Origin: Candidatus Tenderia electrophaga | GTDB taxonomy: Bacteria > Pseudomonadota > Gammaproteobacteria > Tenderiales > Tenderiaceae | Reading direction: 5' to 3' | Length of the DNA stretch: 64,000 nt | Assembly (NCBI GenBank): GCA_001447805.1 | Contig: CP013099.1 | Location: 2,613,181 to 2,677,180 of the forward strand | Shown here: positions 25,688 to 34,400 of the stretch, in pieces | Numbering within the stretch: position 1 is the first letter of the stretch | Layout of the letters: every line of letters begins with the position of its first letter | Position numbers and translations under genes: made by a program | The notes under the pieces: generated by a model | Database searches by the model: none | The model's input: only the letters and a program-made list of their open reading frames with translations | What the model was told of the DNA's origin: nothing

Positions 25688-27907
25688 TCACGCCCCCTTC
25701 TTCCCCTTCAAGCCCGGAATCGGCAGACACACAAACAAATACGGAATCCAGCGGAAAAACAGATCAAACAACGCCACCATGATCATCATCAGAATCAAGG
25801 CGCACAGCGTGACGATGGGGATGGACAAGGAGCAGATCATGCCGAAGCTGTTTCCGCCCTCCTTGCACGTGCCGCTGCCGGGATCGGGCAGGTCCTTGTG
25901 AAACGGCCAGGGCAGTACCGACAACACCAGATCGGCGAAACTCATCTTGCGGATGCCCTTGATCTTGCCGCACAGCATGTCTGAAATCACAAAGCCGGTA
26001 TTCTTCTGATACTTGCGCAGGCCCGCCGGCGAGATATCCATGGGCATGGGGATACGCACCGGGCGCGCCGGGGCGTCGGGATCGAAGAACGGCGCCATTT
26101 GAAATTGTTGCGTCGGCGCGCTCACCAAGGCCGGGAACAGCGGGCCGCAGTGGGGGCGCTCATAGACGCAGCGCAGCACGAACCAACTCGCGCGCGTGTC
26201 CCCCAGGGGCACCGTGTCCATCAATTCCGCGGCCGGCTCGCCCGGCGGCAACAGGGCCTCCACCATCTCGGCCAGTACATCCACGGCGCTCTGCTTACGC
26301 TCCAGGCCGCTCAAACCACTTAACTCGGCACTGGAAACGGCGGGCATGGGGGCGTCGCGGTCGGGATCGGCCAGGGGAAAGAGAAAGTCCGGCCACTGGC
26401 TATTGACCGAAATCGGCGCACCACTTTCGTTGAAACGGATGAAGGTCGTCTCCACGGCCTCCAAACCCTGCGCTGAATCTGCAGCCGCCAGCAGGGCATG
26501 GCCCAGGGTCCACTTCAGGGCGGTAAATTTGTAGCGGGCCGCGGCGCTGGGGATGTGGGCGCCCCAACCGATACTCAACAAATGGCTGAACCATGACGAG
26601 TTGATAGAACCAGGGGTCTGTTCATTCCAAAAGGCGATGAACTGCAACAGCTGCAGCAGATAGCGTTCGGCATCGCTTGTCGCTTCAGCGGCGGGCTTGC
26701 CGGCGATGATCTCCCAACCCAGTTCGCCGCCGAGCACGGTGTTGTTGATGGCGGTCACCAAGGCCTGCTCAGCGTCGTTGAGCGTGGCAAATTCCTTTTC
26801 ACCTTTGAGTGTCTGCCACACGTCGGGCAGGTGCCTCTCCAGGAAACGGGCGAAGTCGAGCAACACGTACCAGGAGCCGGTCTGCAACTCGTCGCGCGCG
26901 GTACGCAACAGACGTCTGCGCTCACGCGCCTGCGCCGTGGCGTCGCTGCCGAAGTTGGCAAAGGTTTTATTGGCGCCGTTCTGTTTGAATTCGGCCTGTT
27001 CCAGCAACAGTTTCCAGGGCGCCACTACATCGGTCTGGAACAGCATAGCGGCCATACTGCGGCCGGCGCTGATTGTGTTGTCGGCGGCGGCATCGGCGCC
27101 CAGCTCCGCCCCCACCCACTGTTCACGCCGCCCGACCGGGATGGTGCCGTTGAACAGCGTGCGGCTGTCGCCACACACCTTGTGGGCGAAGGTCACCGGA
27201 AACATGGGCAACTGCTCTTCACCGGCCACCAGACTGCGCGTAATCGTGGCGTGATGATGCCCGATACGGCGCCAACTGTTGTGTTTCGGGCCGGGCACGA
27301 AGGCGTATTCGTCCCATTCGCGCAGAGGCGCGTTTGGATTGCCCTCCGGCGGCAGCAGGCGGCGCACCACGAAGCTCACCTTTTCCTGCCGTGTCAGTTC
27401 CGGTTGGCAATCGGGCAGCCCTGCTTGTTCACACACCAGGGACGCAGTCACCAGGTAGTGGCGCTTTTGCGCGGGCTGAAACAATTTCAGCGGTAGCTGC
27501 TCGTCGCTGATGGCGGCGACCGCGGGCAGCGCCTTTTGCTTGAATTGCGTTTTCAGCGGTTGCAGGTTGACGGCCGTGGGCAACAGCGGTTTTTTGGCCT
27601 TGGCCAGGCGGTGAGTCTTATCATATAAAAACGCCACCCGGGATGCCGCCGGGGCGTCCGCTTGCCCGCGCGTGGGCGAGGCCATGGGTTCGCGCCAGGT
27701 CTCCGCTTGGGCGATCCACTCGCCCAAACGCTCCGGTTCGCTCTGCATCACGTCGATGTACTCGTCCATGAACGCATCGTGATCGAAACGCAGAATCGCC
27801 GGTTGACCGGCACGGGCATTGTCCGCCATGCGTAAACCGACCGGGCTGGGGCGGGCCCAGATGGGCAGCGGCCCCAGCCATCTGACTTTTGTCTTAAGCG
27901 CTACCAT
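25688..27907 (-). CDS. eCIS-associated 739-aa protein with a C-terminal transmembrane segment
   Basis: 739 aa; the ATG overlaps the stop of the gpV gene. I recognise no named family, but large proteins at this position between spike and gp25 occur in related eCIS loci. Residues 1-250 are alpha/beta and Pro-rich; 250-560 are helical. The last 50 residues have a strong hydrophobic segment (SIPIVTLCALILMMIMVALF) followed by a basic tail, GLKGKKGA, so the C-terminus is probably membrane-anchored. A membrane anchor is odd for a particle that is normally released by lysis. It could tie the baseplate to the membrane during assembly. Confidence 0.55.
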   Translation of the reverse strand: MVALKTKVRWLGPLPIWARPSPVGLRMADNARAGQPAILRFDHDAFMDEYIDVMQSEPERLGEWIAQAETWREPMASPTRGQADAPAASRVAFLYDKTHRLAKAKKPLLPTAVNLQPLKTQFKQKALPAVAAISDEQLPLKLFQPAQKRHYLVTASLVCEQAGLPDCQPELTRQEKVSFVVRRLLPPEGNPNAPLREWDEYAFVPGPKHNSWRRIGHHHATITRSLVAGEEQLPMFPVTFAHKVCGDSRTLFNGTIPVGRREQWVGAELGADAAADNTISAGRSMAAMLFQTDVVAPWKLLLEQAEFKQNGANKTFANFGSDATAQARERRRLLRTARDELQTGSWYVLLDFARFLERHLPDVWQTLKGEKEFATLNDAEQALVTAINNTVLGGELGWEIIAGKPAAEATSDAERYLLQLLQFIAFWNEQTPGSINSSWFSHLLSIGWGAHIPSAAARYKFTALKWTLGHALLAAADSAQGLEAVETTFIRFNESGAPISVNSQWPDFLFPLADPDRDAPMPAVSSAELSGLSGLERKQSAVDVLAEMVEALLPPGEPAAELMDTVPLGDTRASWFVLRCVYERPHCGPLFPALVSAPTQQFQMAPFFDPDAPARPVRIPMPMDISPAGLRKYQKNTGFVISDMLCGKIKGIRKMSFADLVLSVLPWPFHKDLPDPGSGTCKEGGNSFGMICSLSIPIVTLCALILMMIMVALFDLFFRWIPYLFVCLPIPGLKGKKGA

Positions 27908-28599
27908 ATGTTGCCCGCCCCTGGTGTATAGGAGGCACTGATGACACTGTTGCTAATCAGGGTGTCGCACTGCACCACGCCGCTGAAGCGCGACATGGCA
28001 GCGTTCACCGTGACCATGGAGGCGCTGATTTCCACCTGTGTCGCCTGCACCTTTACATTCATGCCGGTGTTCACCGTCACGCCCTGGGGATCGTAGGTGA
28101 CCGTGGTGCCGCTGATGCGAAACTCGATCTTGCCGCCGCCCGCATCCGTCAGTTCACCGCTGACCCCGCCCGGGGTGGTGAAGCTGATGGTGGCATCCGA
28201 GGGTTGCTCCTCGACGATGGCGATGCGGGTGCCGGCCTTGCCGGTGAGGGTCCAGCGATCCACACGGTCACCACCGCCGCCCAGGGTCTCGGGCACGTCG
28301 GCACTGCCGCTCCACAAGCCGCCGATGACGATGGGCTGGCGCGGATCACCGTTGACGAAACTCACCAGCACCTCGTCGTCCACATCGGGAATGAAAAAGG
28401 CGCCGCGATTGTGGCCGGCGAAGGGCACGGCCACGCGGGCCCAGATCTCGGCGTCCTGTTCATCCGTGCCGTCGAAGCTGAGCAGGCGGATCTTGACCCG
28501 ACCGATGCCCTCGGGGTCGTTCACCGCCACCACCTTGGCCAGATAACTGCCACCGTGCAGCATGGGAACGAGTTGCTTCATCAGGGCCTGGTCGCTCAT
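27901..28599 (-). CDS. eCIS spike protein, phage baseplate gpV/VgrG OB-fold type
   Basis: 232 aa. The ATG overlaps the end of the hub gene. The N-terminal OB-fold is typical of gpV/VgrG spikes (YLAKVVAVNDPEGIGRVKIR, VPFAGHNRGAFFIPDVDDEV, GDPRQPIVIGGLWSG). The rest is a short beta-helix with repeating strands (IEFRISGTTVTYDPQGVTVN, TQVEISASMVTVNAAMSRFS), the needle. In Afp/PVC hub and spike are one protein (Afp8); here they are two genes, as in phages such as P2. Confidence 0.9.
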   Translation of the reverse strand: MSDQALMKQLVPMLHGGSYLAKVVAVNDPEGIGRVKIRLLSFDGTDEQDAEIWARVAVPFAGHNRGAFFIPDVDDEVLVSFVNGDPRQPIVIGGLWSGSADVPETLGGGGDRVDRWTLTGKAGTRIAIVEEQPSDATISFTTPGGVSGELTDAGGGKIEFRISGTTVTYDPQGVTVNTGMNVKVQATQVEISASMVTVNAAMSRFSGVVQCDTLISNSVISASYTPGAGNIW

Positions 28600-29684
28600 G
28601 AGGCCTCTCCTAACGCGGACGATTCGGCCTTAAAGTCGGTGAGGTAACCGGATTGCACGTCATAGCGATGGTGCGTGCTGACCACGTAGTAGGTGTTTTC
28701 AAAACGGGCGCTGACGCCGCGCAGCTGCAGATGGCTGCCGATACGGATGCTGGGATGCCCCGTGGCCGTGCCCTCGGCGCGCACGAAGCCGCGCGCGCGC
28801 TGATCGAACACCGTATCGGCCAGGGCCTGGGCCTCGTCGTCGTTGGACACCGGGATGTGGCCCACATGTTCGCTGCGCTCACCCATGGCGTCGCGCAGCA
28901 GATCAAAGCCGCGCCGCCCCTGTCCAGGGCCGAGATTGACGCCGCTGCTGCGGCCGCTGACACTCCGCCCCGTCAGTGGATTCCAACCGGCGCAGGTGAC
29001 CGCGCTCACTTGGTGCGCCAGGTCGGCGATGAAACGCACACTGCGCAGATCATGAAACATCGCCATCTCGATGACCTGACGCTGCACCTCGCTGATGGGC
29101 GCGGCCTCGAGACGGTCCTCGACGATCTGCATGTCGGCGTCGAAGCGGCGCAATAATCTGCGCAGAAAGGCCAGGTCGCTTTCGTTGAGTTGCACCCAGG
29201 TGCCGGTGGAGGAACTCAAGCCGGTGACTCGGGCCTGCAGGCTCAGGCGCCCGGCGATCTCGTGGGCGATGTCGGCGATGGACATGTCGCGCCAGGTGTG
29301 GCTGCGACGGGTCATGCGCGCCTGTTGCAGTTTGTCCTCAGCCAGGATCAACAACTCAGGCGGTTCGGCCTCGGGGAATTCCACCTCCAGGCCGGTGATG
29401 ATGCCGCGGAACAGCTCCTGCGGCGCGCTGACGTCACCGGCGAATACGGTGATGCTGGAACCGAGACGGATTTCGCGTTCATCCTCGAAGGCGTAACCGG
29501 CGCTGCCGTCGGGGTCACTGGCAATGTTGCTCAGGCGCAATTCCATGGCGGACAGGCCGCCCTCCTGCTCGCGCATCGCCATGGTCAGCAGCAACGCGTT
29601 GACTTTGTCGAAGCGCTGGCCGTCGATCTCCACGACGGGGCGTGGGTTGTAGACGGGGGCGCGGTTGAGGACGGTGATGGTCAT
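28596..29684 (-). CDS. eCIS hub protein, phage late control gene D (gpD) family
   Basis: 362 aa. Similar to the N-terminal part of VgrG/Afp8: YNPRPVVEIDGQRFDKV, a ferredoxin-like domain (LFRGIITGLEVEFPEAEPPE, LLILAEDKLQQARMTRRSHT, SIADIAHEIAGRLSL) and LNESDLAFLRRLLRRFDADM, characteristic of gpD. It forms the trimeric hub that matches the tube to the spike encoded by the next, overlapping gene. Confidence 0.9.
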   Translation of the reverse strand: MTITVLNRAPVYNPRPVVEIDGQRFDKVNALLLTMAMREQEGGLSAMELRLSNIASDPDGSAGYAFEDEREIRLGSSITVFAGDVSAPQELFRGIITGLEVEFPEAEPPELLILAEDKLQQARMTRRSHTWRDMSIADIAHEIAGRLSLQARVTGLSSSTGTWVQLNESDLAFLRRLLRRFDADMQIVEDRLEAAPISEVQRQVIEMAMFHDLRSVRFIADLAHQVSAVTCAGWNPLTGRSVSGRSSGVNLGPGQGRRGFDLLRDAMGERSEHVGHIPVSNDDEAQALADTVFDQRARGFVRAEGTATGHPSIRIGSHLQLRGVSARFENTYYVVSTHHRYDVQSGYLTDFKAESSALGEAS

Positions 29685-29749
29685 GCGATTACTCTATGGC
29701 TGTGATGTTGACGACTCAGGCCATTGGGCGGAGTGGTGCCAGGCGCTGG

Positions 29750-29880
29750 AAATCCCCCTCGATCCCCCTTTACAAAGGGGGAAGTCCACCTCGATCCAGA
29801 ACGGTGACAAGGCTCCGGTTCCCCCCTTTGAAAAAGGCACCCAAAGAACGGGCATAAAGGGGTCAGGGGGGATTTGAGGA
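29750..29880. repeat. Pair of GC-rich palindromic elements
   Basis: Elements at about 29,750-29,782 (CCCCCTTTACAAAGGGGGAA) and 29,820-29,878. The second is split by an extra segment between TTTGAAAAAGG and the closing GGGGGGATTT, as in one copy at 19.7 kb. A minus-strand frame over this area translates the repeat and is not a gene. Confidence 0.8.
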
Positions 29881-29913
29881 AACTGGCACACACCTCAAAC
29901 ATAGCCACGCTCA

Positions 29914-30087
29914 TCAATCCGCCTCCAACCTCTGCTGCCGGCGCCAGAAGGTCGCCTGTTGCTGCTGCCAGCAATAGGCCTTCTGTTGCGGCGTTTGGTG
30001 TTCGCCGCTTGGCGCGTGCTCTGTGTCCGCCGGCTTGGGCGGCGTTTCCACCTGAGTCACCACTTCATCAAATACCACACCCATCAT
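29914..30087 (-). CDS. Afp6-like small eCIS protein (57 aa)
   Basis: 57 aa, MMGVVFDEVVTQVE... ending in a Gln/Trp-rich helix (AYCWQQQQATFWRRQQRL). The ATG overlaps the stop of the LysM-bearing gene (ATGA), so translation is coupled. In Afp/PVC clusters a very short gene (Afp6/Pvc6) sits beside the Afp7 gene; position and size match, but sequence similarity is only suggestive. Too short for ordinary ORF cut-offs. Confidence 0.6.
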   Translation of the reverse strand: MMGVVFDEVVTQVETPPKPADTEHAPSGEHQTPQQKAYCWQQQQATFWRRQQRLEAD

Positions 30088-31004
30088 TCACCTCCGTCGA
30101 ATTCCATGCGCGCCTTAAGCGCGCCGGCCTGACCCACGTCGGCCTTGAAACTGGCCGAGCCCTGCAGCCGTGCCTGGCCGCCGATGCCGAAGGCGGCGGC
30201 GCCTTCGGTCCCGAATTGCGCAGTGCCGGCCGGACGCAAGAAATTATTCAGCTTGAGCGTGCCTGACACACCCGTGTTGGCCTGGGTATGCAGGCCGGCG
30301 AAGGCGCCGCGGCCGCCCGCCCCGGCGGTCATGGAGACACCACCGCCTGCCGGACCCGAGGCCTTGAGTTGCAAGCGGGCAGCGCCGGTGAAACGCATGT
30401 TTTCCAGACCGTTTTGGCTGGCAATGTCGCGGGCTGCAGCGGGGTTGCCGGCCCGGGTCGCCACCTGGGTGACGCCGCGCCCGTCACTGTCGGGCGGTGG
30501 CGGCGTCTGCACCGTGTTGCCGCCGCCCTGCCCGGCCAGCGAACCGCCGGTATTGGCCGTGCGTTCGCGGGAGCCGCCTTCGAAGACATCATCCTGACTA
30601 GCCAGGGTCAGGTTGATCGAGGCCCGCAGCGGCACACCGTCGGAGGAAAAGAAATCGATGGTCTCTTTGTATTGCTCCATCATGCCGGCAAAGGTGTATA
30701 GCCCCCATTCGAACTCGACGACGGGCGGGGTCTTGTCACTTTCCTGAGGCTCCATCAACTGCGCCACGCGCACGCTGTGTAGGCGCACATCCTCGCCGCT
30801 GTCGGTGGTGTCGAAGACCAACTCCATGGTGAGCTTGCCGGTGCTCTCGTCGACGTATTGCTTGGCCGAATTGCCCGAGCCGGTATTCTTCATCTGGTTG
30901 CTGATGGTGTATTGCAGCGAGGCCGGATTGAAGTGCACAGCGAAGCTTTCATCGCTGCCGCGAATTCTGAAGTTGGCTCGGACTATGTTGGGTGTATCTG
31001 GCAT
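30084..31004 (-). CDS. eCIS tube-like protein with LysM-like motif (Afp7-like)
   Basis: 306 aa from the ATG at 31004 (a TTG lies two codons upstream). Residues about 1-160 resemble the contractile-injection-system tube initiator domain (FAVHFNPASLQYTISNQMKN, KLTMELVFDTTDSGEDVR, VEFEWGLYTFAGMMEQYKET). A LysM-like segment follows (TQVATRAGNPAAARDIASQN, GLENMRF). The C-terminal 90 residues are Gly/Ala-rich and lack an assigned fold. Afp7-type proteins join hub and tube; LysM may contact the spike or peptidoglycan. Neighbours fit this order. Confidence 0.85.
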   Translation of the reverse strand: MPDTPNIVRANFRIRGSDESFAVHFNPASLQYTISNQMKNTGSGNSAKQYVDESTGKLTMELVFDTTDSGEDVRLHSVRVAQLMEPQESDKTPPVVEFEWGLYTFAGMMEQYKETIDFFSSDGVPLRASINLTLASQDDVFEGGSRERTANTGGSLAGQGGGNTVQTPPPPDSDGRGVTQVATRAGNPAAARDIASQNGLENMRFTGAARLQLKASGPAGGGVSMTAGAGGRGAFAGLHTQANTGVSGTLKLNNFLRPAGTAQFGTEGAAAFGIGGQARLQGSASFKADVGQAGALKARMEFDGGE

Positions 31005-31013
31005 TTCCAATCC

Positions 31014-31508
31014 CTACAGTTGTTTCACGGCCGCGTCATTGCGGGCCAGGCCTTCATGAACCAGGTGCAACTCTTCGATGGCGACTTCGTTGTTGCTGGC
31101 GTTCAGGTCCGGCGCCTTGAATTTGGTGGGCAGGGCGCGTTTGAGTGTCCACGAGAAGACGCCCGTGCCGGCCTGGTCGAATAGGGTGATGGAGACATTC
31201 AAGCGTTGGGCATAGGCCCCCTCGCCCACCAGACTGAACCAGTTCCACAGATCGTCTGTCTGGGTCAGCCCACGTTTCAACACCACGGTACCGAAGTTGA
31301 TGTTGCCCATGCGTTGCGCCGCGCCCCAGTTGCGCCCGCCCTCCTTGATGGTCTTGGGTTCCATGGTCACTTCCAGGCCGCTGCATTCGGCGAAGGCGCC
31401 GCTGCACAACAGCACCTCGCCGCCCTCGGTCTCGTTACCCAGCATCTGCTCCTTGAAGTCCACCTGAAAGCGGAAGCCGCGCAACGGGTAGTCGTAGACA
31501 GCGCTCAT
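31014..31508 (-). CDS. eCIS inner tube protein 2 (Afp5/Afp1 family)
   Basis: 164 aa; the ATG overlaps the sheath 2 stop. Phage T4 gp19-like tube fold: YDYPLRGFRFQVDFKEQML, FAECSGLEVTMEPKTIKEGG, INFGTVVLKRGLTQTDDLWN, LNASNNEVAIEELHLVHEGL. It is the second tube gene of the locus, paired with sheath 2 as in Afp/PVC systems, where minor tube proteins start the tube on the hub. Confidence 0.95.
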   Translation of the reverse strand: MSAVYDYPLRGFRFQVDFKEQMLGNETEGGEVLLCSGAFAECSGLEVTMEPKTIKEGGRNWGAAQRMGNINFGTVVLKRGLTQTDDLWNWFSLVGEGAYAQRLNVSITLFDQAGTGVFSWTLKRALPTKFKAPDLNASNNEVAIEELHLVHEGLARNDAAVKQL

Positions 31509-33058
31509 GCCGCCTCCATCCCTAAGGCCGAGAGTGAGACACGGCCACCATCACCGATGGCCAGCTGGATGCGCAGGGTCTCGATGCTGGCGGCGGGACG
31601 GAGGGTGACCAAGACGATGACGCGGCCGCTGTCGATGTCCTGTTGCATCATGGTGGAGCGGTCGCAACGCACCTGAAAGGCATCCTCCGGCCGCTGCCCC
31701 GCCAGCGCCCCGGCCGCCTGCATGGCGGTGAGCACATCGCTGAGCCGATCCTCGATTTGCTGCCATAAACGTTCGCCCGAGGCCTCGAAGACATACGCCT
31801 CGCCGATGGCGCGCGCGGCGCGCATCACCAGGGCGATGGTACGGTTGATGTTGCCCTGACGATAATTGAGATCATTGCCGGTGGTGACATCCGACAATAA
31901 GCGAAAACCCTCCGGCGTTTGTCCCAACAAGGAAACCCGATCGATCAGCGGCGCCCGGGGCGACGCCGTCGGCGGTGCGGCCGGATTGAGAGCGAAGCGT
32001 TCCTGCTGCGCCAGACGCGGGGCGATGTCGATGACATCCTGAATATTCAGCGCCGTAGCACTGCGGAAGGTTCCGCGCGTCAAGGCATTGCGCGCCAGCA
32101 GGCCGGCCATGACGCCCTCGGGCGGTTCCAGGTTGGCGGGTAAATCACCGGCGTAGTCTTGCTGCAGCCAGGGGAAGCCCAGCTGTAGAAAGGCGGTAGC
32201 GAGACTATTACTGGTTTGCAGGTTACCGCTAAGCCAACCCTGTAAATGCATAAAGGCGAGCAGATCGCGCGCCGCGCTGCTCGCCTGATGCGGTAAGGGC
32301 AAGGCGGCCAGCAGCTGTGCATCGCGGCGAAACTCGGAAATGAATTGCGCCGCACGGCGCAGCACCGTGCGCCAGATCACGTATTCGGAATCGGTGCAGC
32401 GCGGTGGCGCCAGATAGATCACCTGTTTCTCTGCCTCGGGCGCGGTCGCTTGGGAGCACTCCACGAACTGCGGCTCGGGCGGCGGCACTTCGACGGGCGT
32501 CACCGTATCCTCACGATAAACCGACGCAAGCTCAGCCAAGTCGGGCATGCTCACAAACGAGACCTCGGGCAGGCCGAAGAGATGGTGCAGGCCGTGCCAT
32601 TCACCGCGCCGCGAACGCTGGCCGGTGTAGTGGGGCACCAGTTGCAGCAACATGGCATCGCGCCTGGCACGATCATCGGACAGCGCCACCGGTTCTCCCA
32701 GTGAGATGACGTAACACTTGCGCCCGCCTTGGGCGAAGAAGGAGCGCAACGCCGCGCCCAGATAGGTGGCACCCAGCGTGGCCGCGTCGGCGTACTCACG
32801 CTCATCCCATGCAAACAATTGATCGAATTGCTCCCAGTTGTGGATGGGCACGGGTACATCGTAGAGCGACTCCGCGCCGGACTGAACGCCGGTGCTGGTG
32901 GCGGTGGACCACCAGCCTTCGTGCTGCAGCCAACGGCGTAGCGGCACCGGCGTCTCGAGCGCGCGGGTCTTGGCGAAGCCGATAAAACAGGCCACGTCGG
33001 TGCGATTGGGCGCCGCATCGGCCTCGGGGGCAAGTGCTTCGAAGATCAATCCCTTCAT
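31505..33058 (-). CDS. eCIS sheath protein 2
   Basis: 517 aa. The C-terminal part is the conserved sheath domain that weaves subunits together (GERLWQQIEDRLSDVLTAMQ, DAFQVRCDRSTMMQQDIDSG, RVIVLVTLRPAASIETLRI). The N-terminal half diverges from sheath 1 and starts MKGLIFEALAPEADAAPNRT. In Afp/PVC, minor sheath paralogs make the ring next to the baseplate or cap. Adjacent tube genes on both sides fit this. Confidence 0.92.
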   Translation of the reverse strand: MKGLIFEALAPEADAAPNRTDVACFIGFAKTRALETPVPLRRWLQHEGWWSTATSTGVQSGAESLYDVPVPIHNWEQFDQLFAWDEREYADAATLGATYLGAALRSFFAQGGRKCYVISLGEPVALSDDRARRDAMLLQLVPHYTGQRSRRGEWHGLHHLFGLPEVSFVSMPDLAELASVYREDTVTPVEVPPPEPQFVECSQATAPEAEKQVIYLAPPRCTDSEYVIWRTVLRRAAQFISEFRRDAQLLAALPLPHQASSAARDLLAFMHLQGWLSGNLQTSNSLATAFLQLGFPWLQQDYAGDLPANLEPPEGVMAGLLARNALTRGTFRSATALNIQDVIDIAPRLAQQERFALNPAAPPTASPRAPLIDRVSLLGQTPEGFRLLSDVTTGNDLNYRQGNINRTIALVMRAARAIGEAYVFEASGERLWQQIEDRLSDVLTAMQAAGALAGQRPEDAFQVRCDRSTMMQQDIDSGRVIVLVTLRPAASIETLRIQLAIGDGGRVSLSALGMEAA

Positions 33059-33072
33059 CTCGAATCAGTCCG

Positions 33073-33531
33073 CTAGGCCACCTCGAGGTCAATGCCCTCG
33101 GACGACAGCACCAACTCCTCCATCGCCACGTCCCCGCCGCCCTTGGCGGCCAGGGTGGGACCGGTATATTTCATGGGCACCACGTTGCGCAGGGTCCAGG
33201 ACTCCACGTTTTCGCCCGCCTCGTCGCGCAGGGTGATGACCACGGTGCGCTTGGCCTCGGGGCCGTTGCGTTGGGTCTGTTTGATCCAGTCCCACAGGTC
33301 TTCCGAGTTGACGATGCCGCGTTTCAAGGTGACATCGGAGACCTTGTGGATGCCGGCCACCTTGCGCACGTGGTTCTCCTTTTCATTGCCGTTGCGATAC
33401 TCGGCCATGGTGATCTCCACGCCCAGACCGCTGACATCGGAGAAGCCGCCCAACGGCGCCTCCGGGCCGGCGGGGCCATTGAGATTGACGATAAAATTAA
33501 AGGCGCCGTAAGGGGTGATACGTTCAGCCAT
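33073..33531 (-). CDS. eCIS inner tube protein 1 (Afp1-like)
   Basis: 152 aa; AAGGAG lies 9 bases before the ATG. Classic tube protein: MAERITPYGAFNFIVNLNG, GGFSDVSGLGVEITMAEYRN, SDVTLKRGIVNSEDLWDWIK and GGGDVAMEELVLSSEGIDL. Very probably the main tube subunit, made in many copies. The long repeat array between it and sheath 1 could tune relative expression. Confidence 0.95.
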   Translation of the reverse strand: MAERITPYGAFNFIVNLNGPAGPEAPLGGFSDVSGLGVEITMAEYRNGNEKENHVRKVAGIHKVSDVTLKRGIVNSEDLWDWIKQTQRNGPEAKRTVVITLRDEAGENVESWTLRNVVPMKYTGPTLAAKGGGDVAMEELVLSSEGIDLEVA

Positions 33532-33584
33532 GATGGTAGTCTCCTTGTCTTAAAATATTTTTCCGCTCAGCACGCTGGCACATA

Positions 33585-34362
33585 GCTCTCCCCTTTAACA
33601 AAGGGGGAAGTTTGCTGCGACCCACGACGGTGGCAACATCCCAGCCCCCCCCTTTGCAAAAGGGGGGTTAGGGGGATTTAAAATGCCCGGCCGGGTGCCA
33701 ACCCGAATAAATCCCCCTCGATCCCCCTTTAACAAAGGGGGAGGTTTGCTGCGACCCACGACGGTGGCAACATCCCAGTTCCCCCCTTTGCAAAAGGGGG
33801 GCTAGGGGGGATTTAAAATGCCCGGCCTCGTGCCAACCCGAATAAATCCCCCTCGATCCCCCTTTAACAAAGGGGGAAGTTTGCTGCGACCCACGACGGT
33901 GGCAACATCCCAGTTCCCCCCTTTGCAAAAGGGGGGCTAGGGGGGATTTAAAATGCCCGGCCTCGTGCCAACCCGAATAAATCCCCCTCGATCCCCCTTT
34001 AACAAAGGGGGAAGTTTGCTGCGACCCACGACGGTGGCAACATCCCAGTTCCCCCCTTTGCAAAAGGGGGGTTAGGGGGGATTTAAAATGCCCGGCCTCG
34101 TGCCAACCCGAATAAATCCCCCTCGATCCCCCTTTAACAAAGGGGGAGGTTTGCTGCGACCCACGACGGTGGCAACATCCCAGTTCCCCCCTTTGCAAAA
34201 GGGGGGCTAGGGGGGATTTAAAATGCCCGACCTCGTGCCAACCCGAATAAATCCCCCTCGGTCCCCCTTTAACAAAGGGGGAGGTTTGCTGCGACCCACG
34301 ACGGTGGCAACGCCCCTGTTCCCCCCTTTGCAAAAGGGGGGCTAGGGGGGATTTAGTTCGTT
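33585..34362. repeat. Tandem array of palindromic pairs, about 135 bp x 6
   Basis: GTTTGCTGCGACCCACGACG starts at 33610, 33744, 33879, 34014, 34149 and 34284, period 134-135 bp. Each unit has an outward pair of palindromes (CCCCCTTTAACAAAGGGGG and CCCCCCTTTGCAAAAGGGGG) joined by a GC-rich linker. Copies are nearly identical, with a few base changes, so amplification is recent. The minus-strand frame running through it (about 254 codons) only translates the repeat. Confidence 0.95.
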
Positions 34363-34400
34363 GCCCCCACATGCTTGTAATACAAATCTTCACGTCCACA

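Noticed and set aside
29681-29974. 97-codon minus-strand frame between hub and Afp6-like genes
   Set aside because: Most of it translates palindromic repeats; the true small gene is the 57-codon frame at 29,914-30,087.
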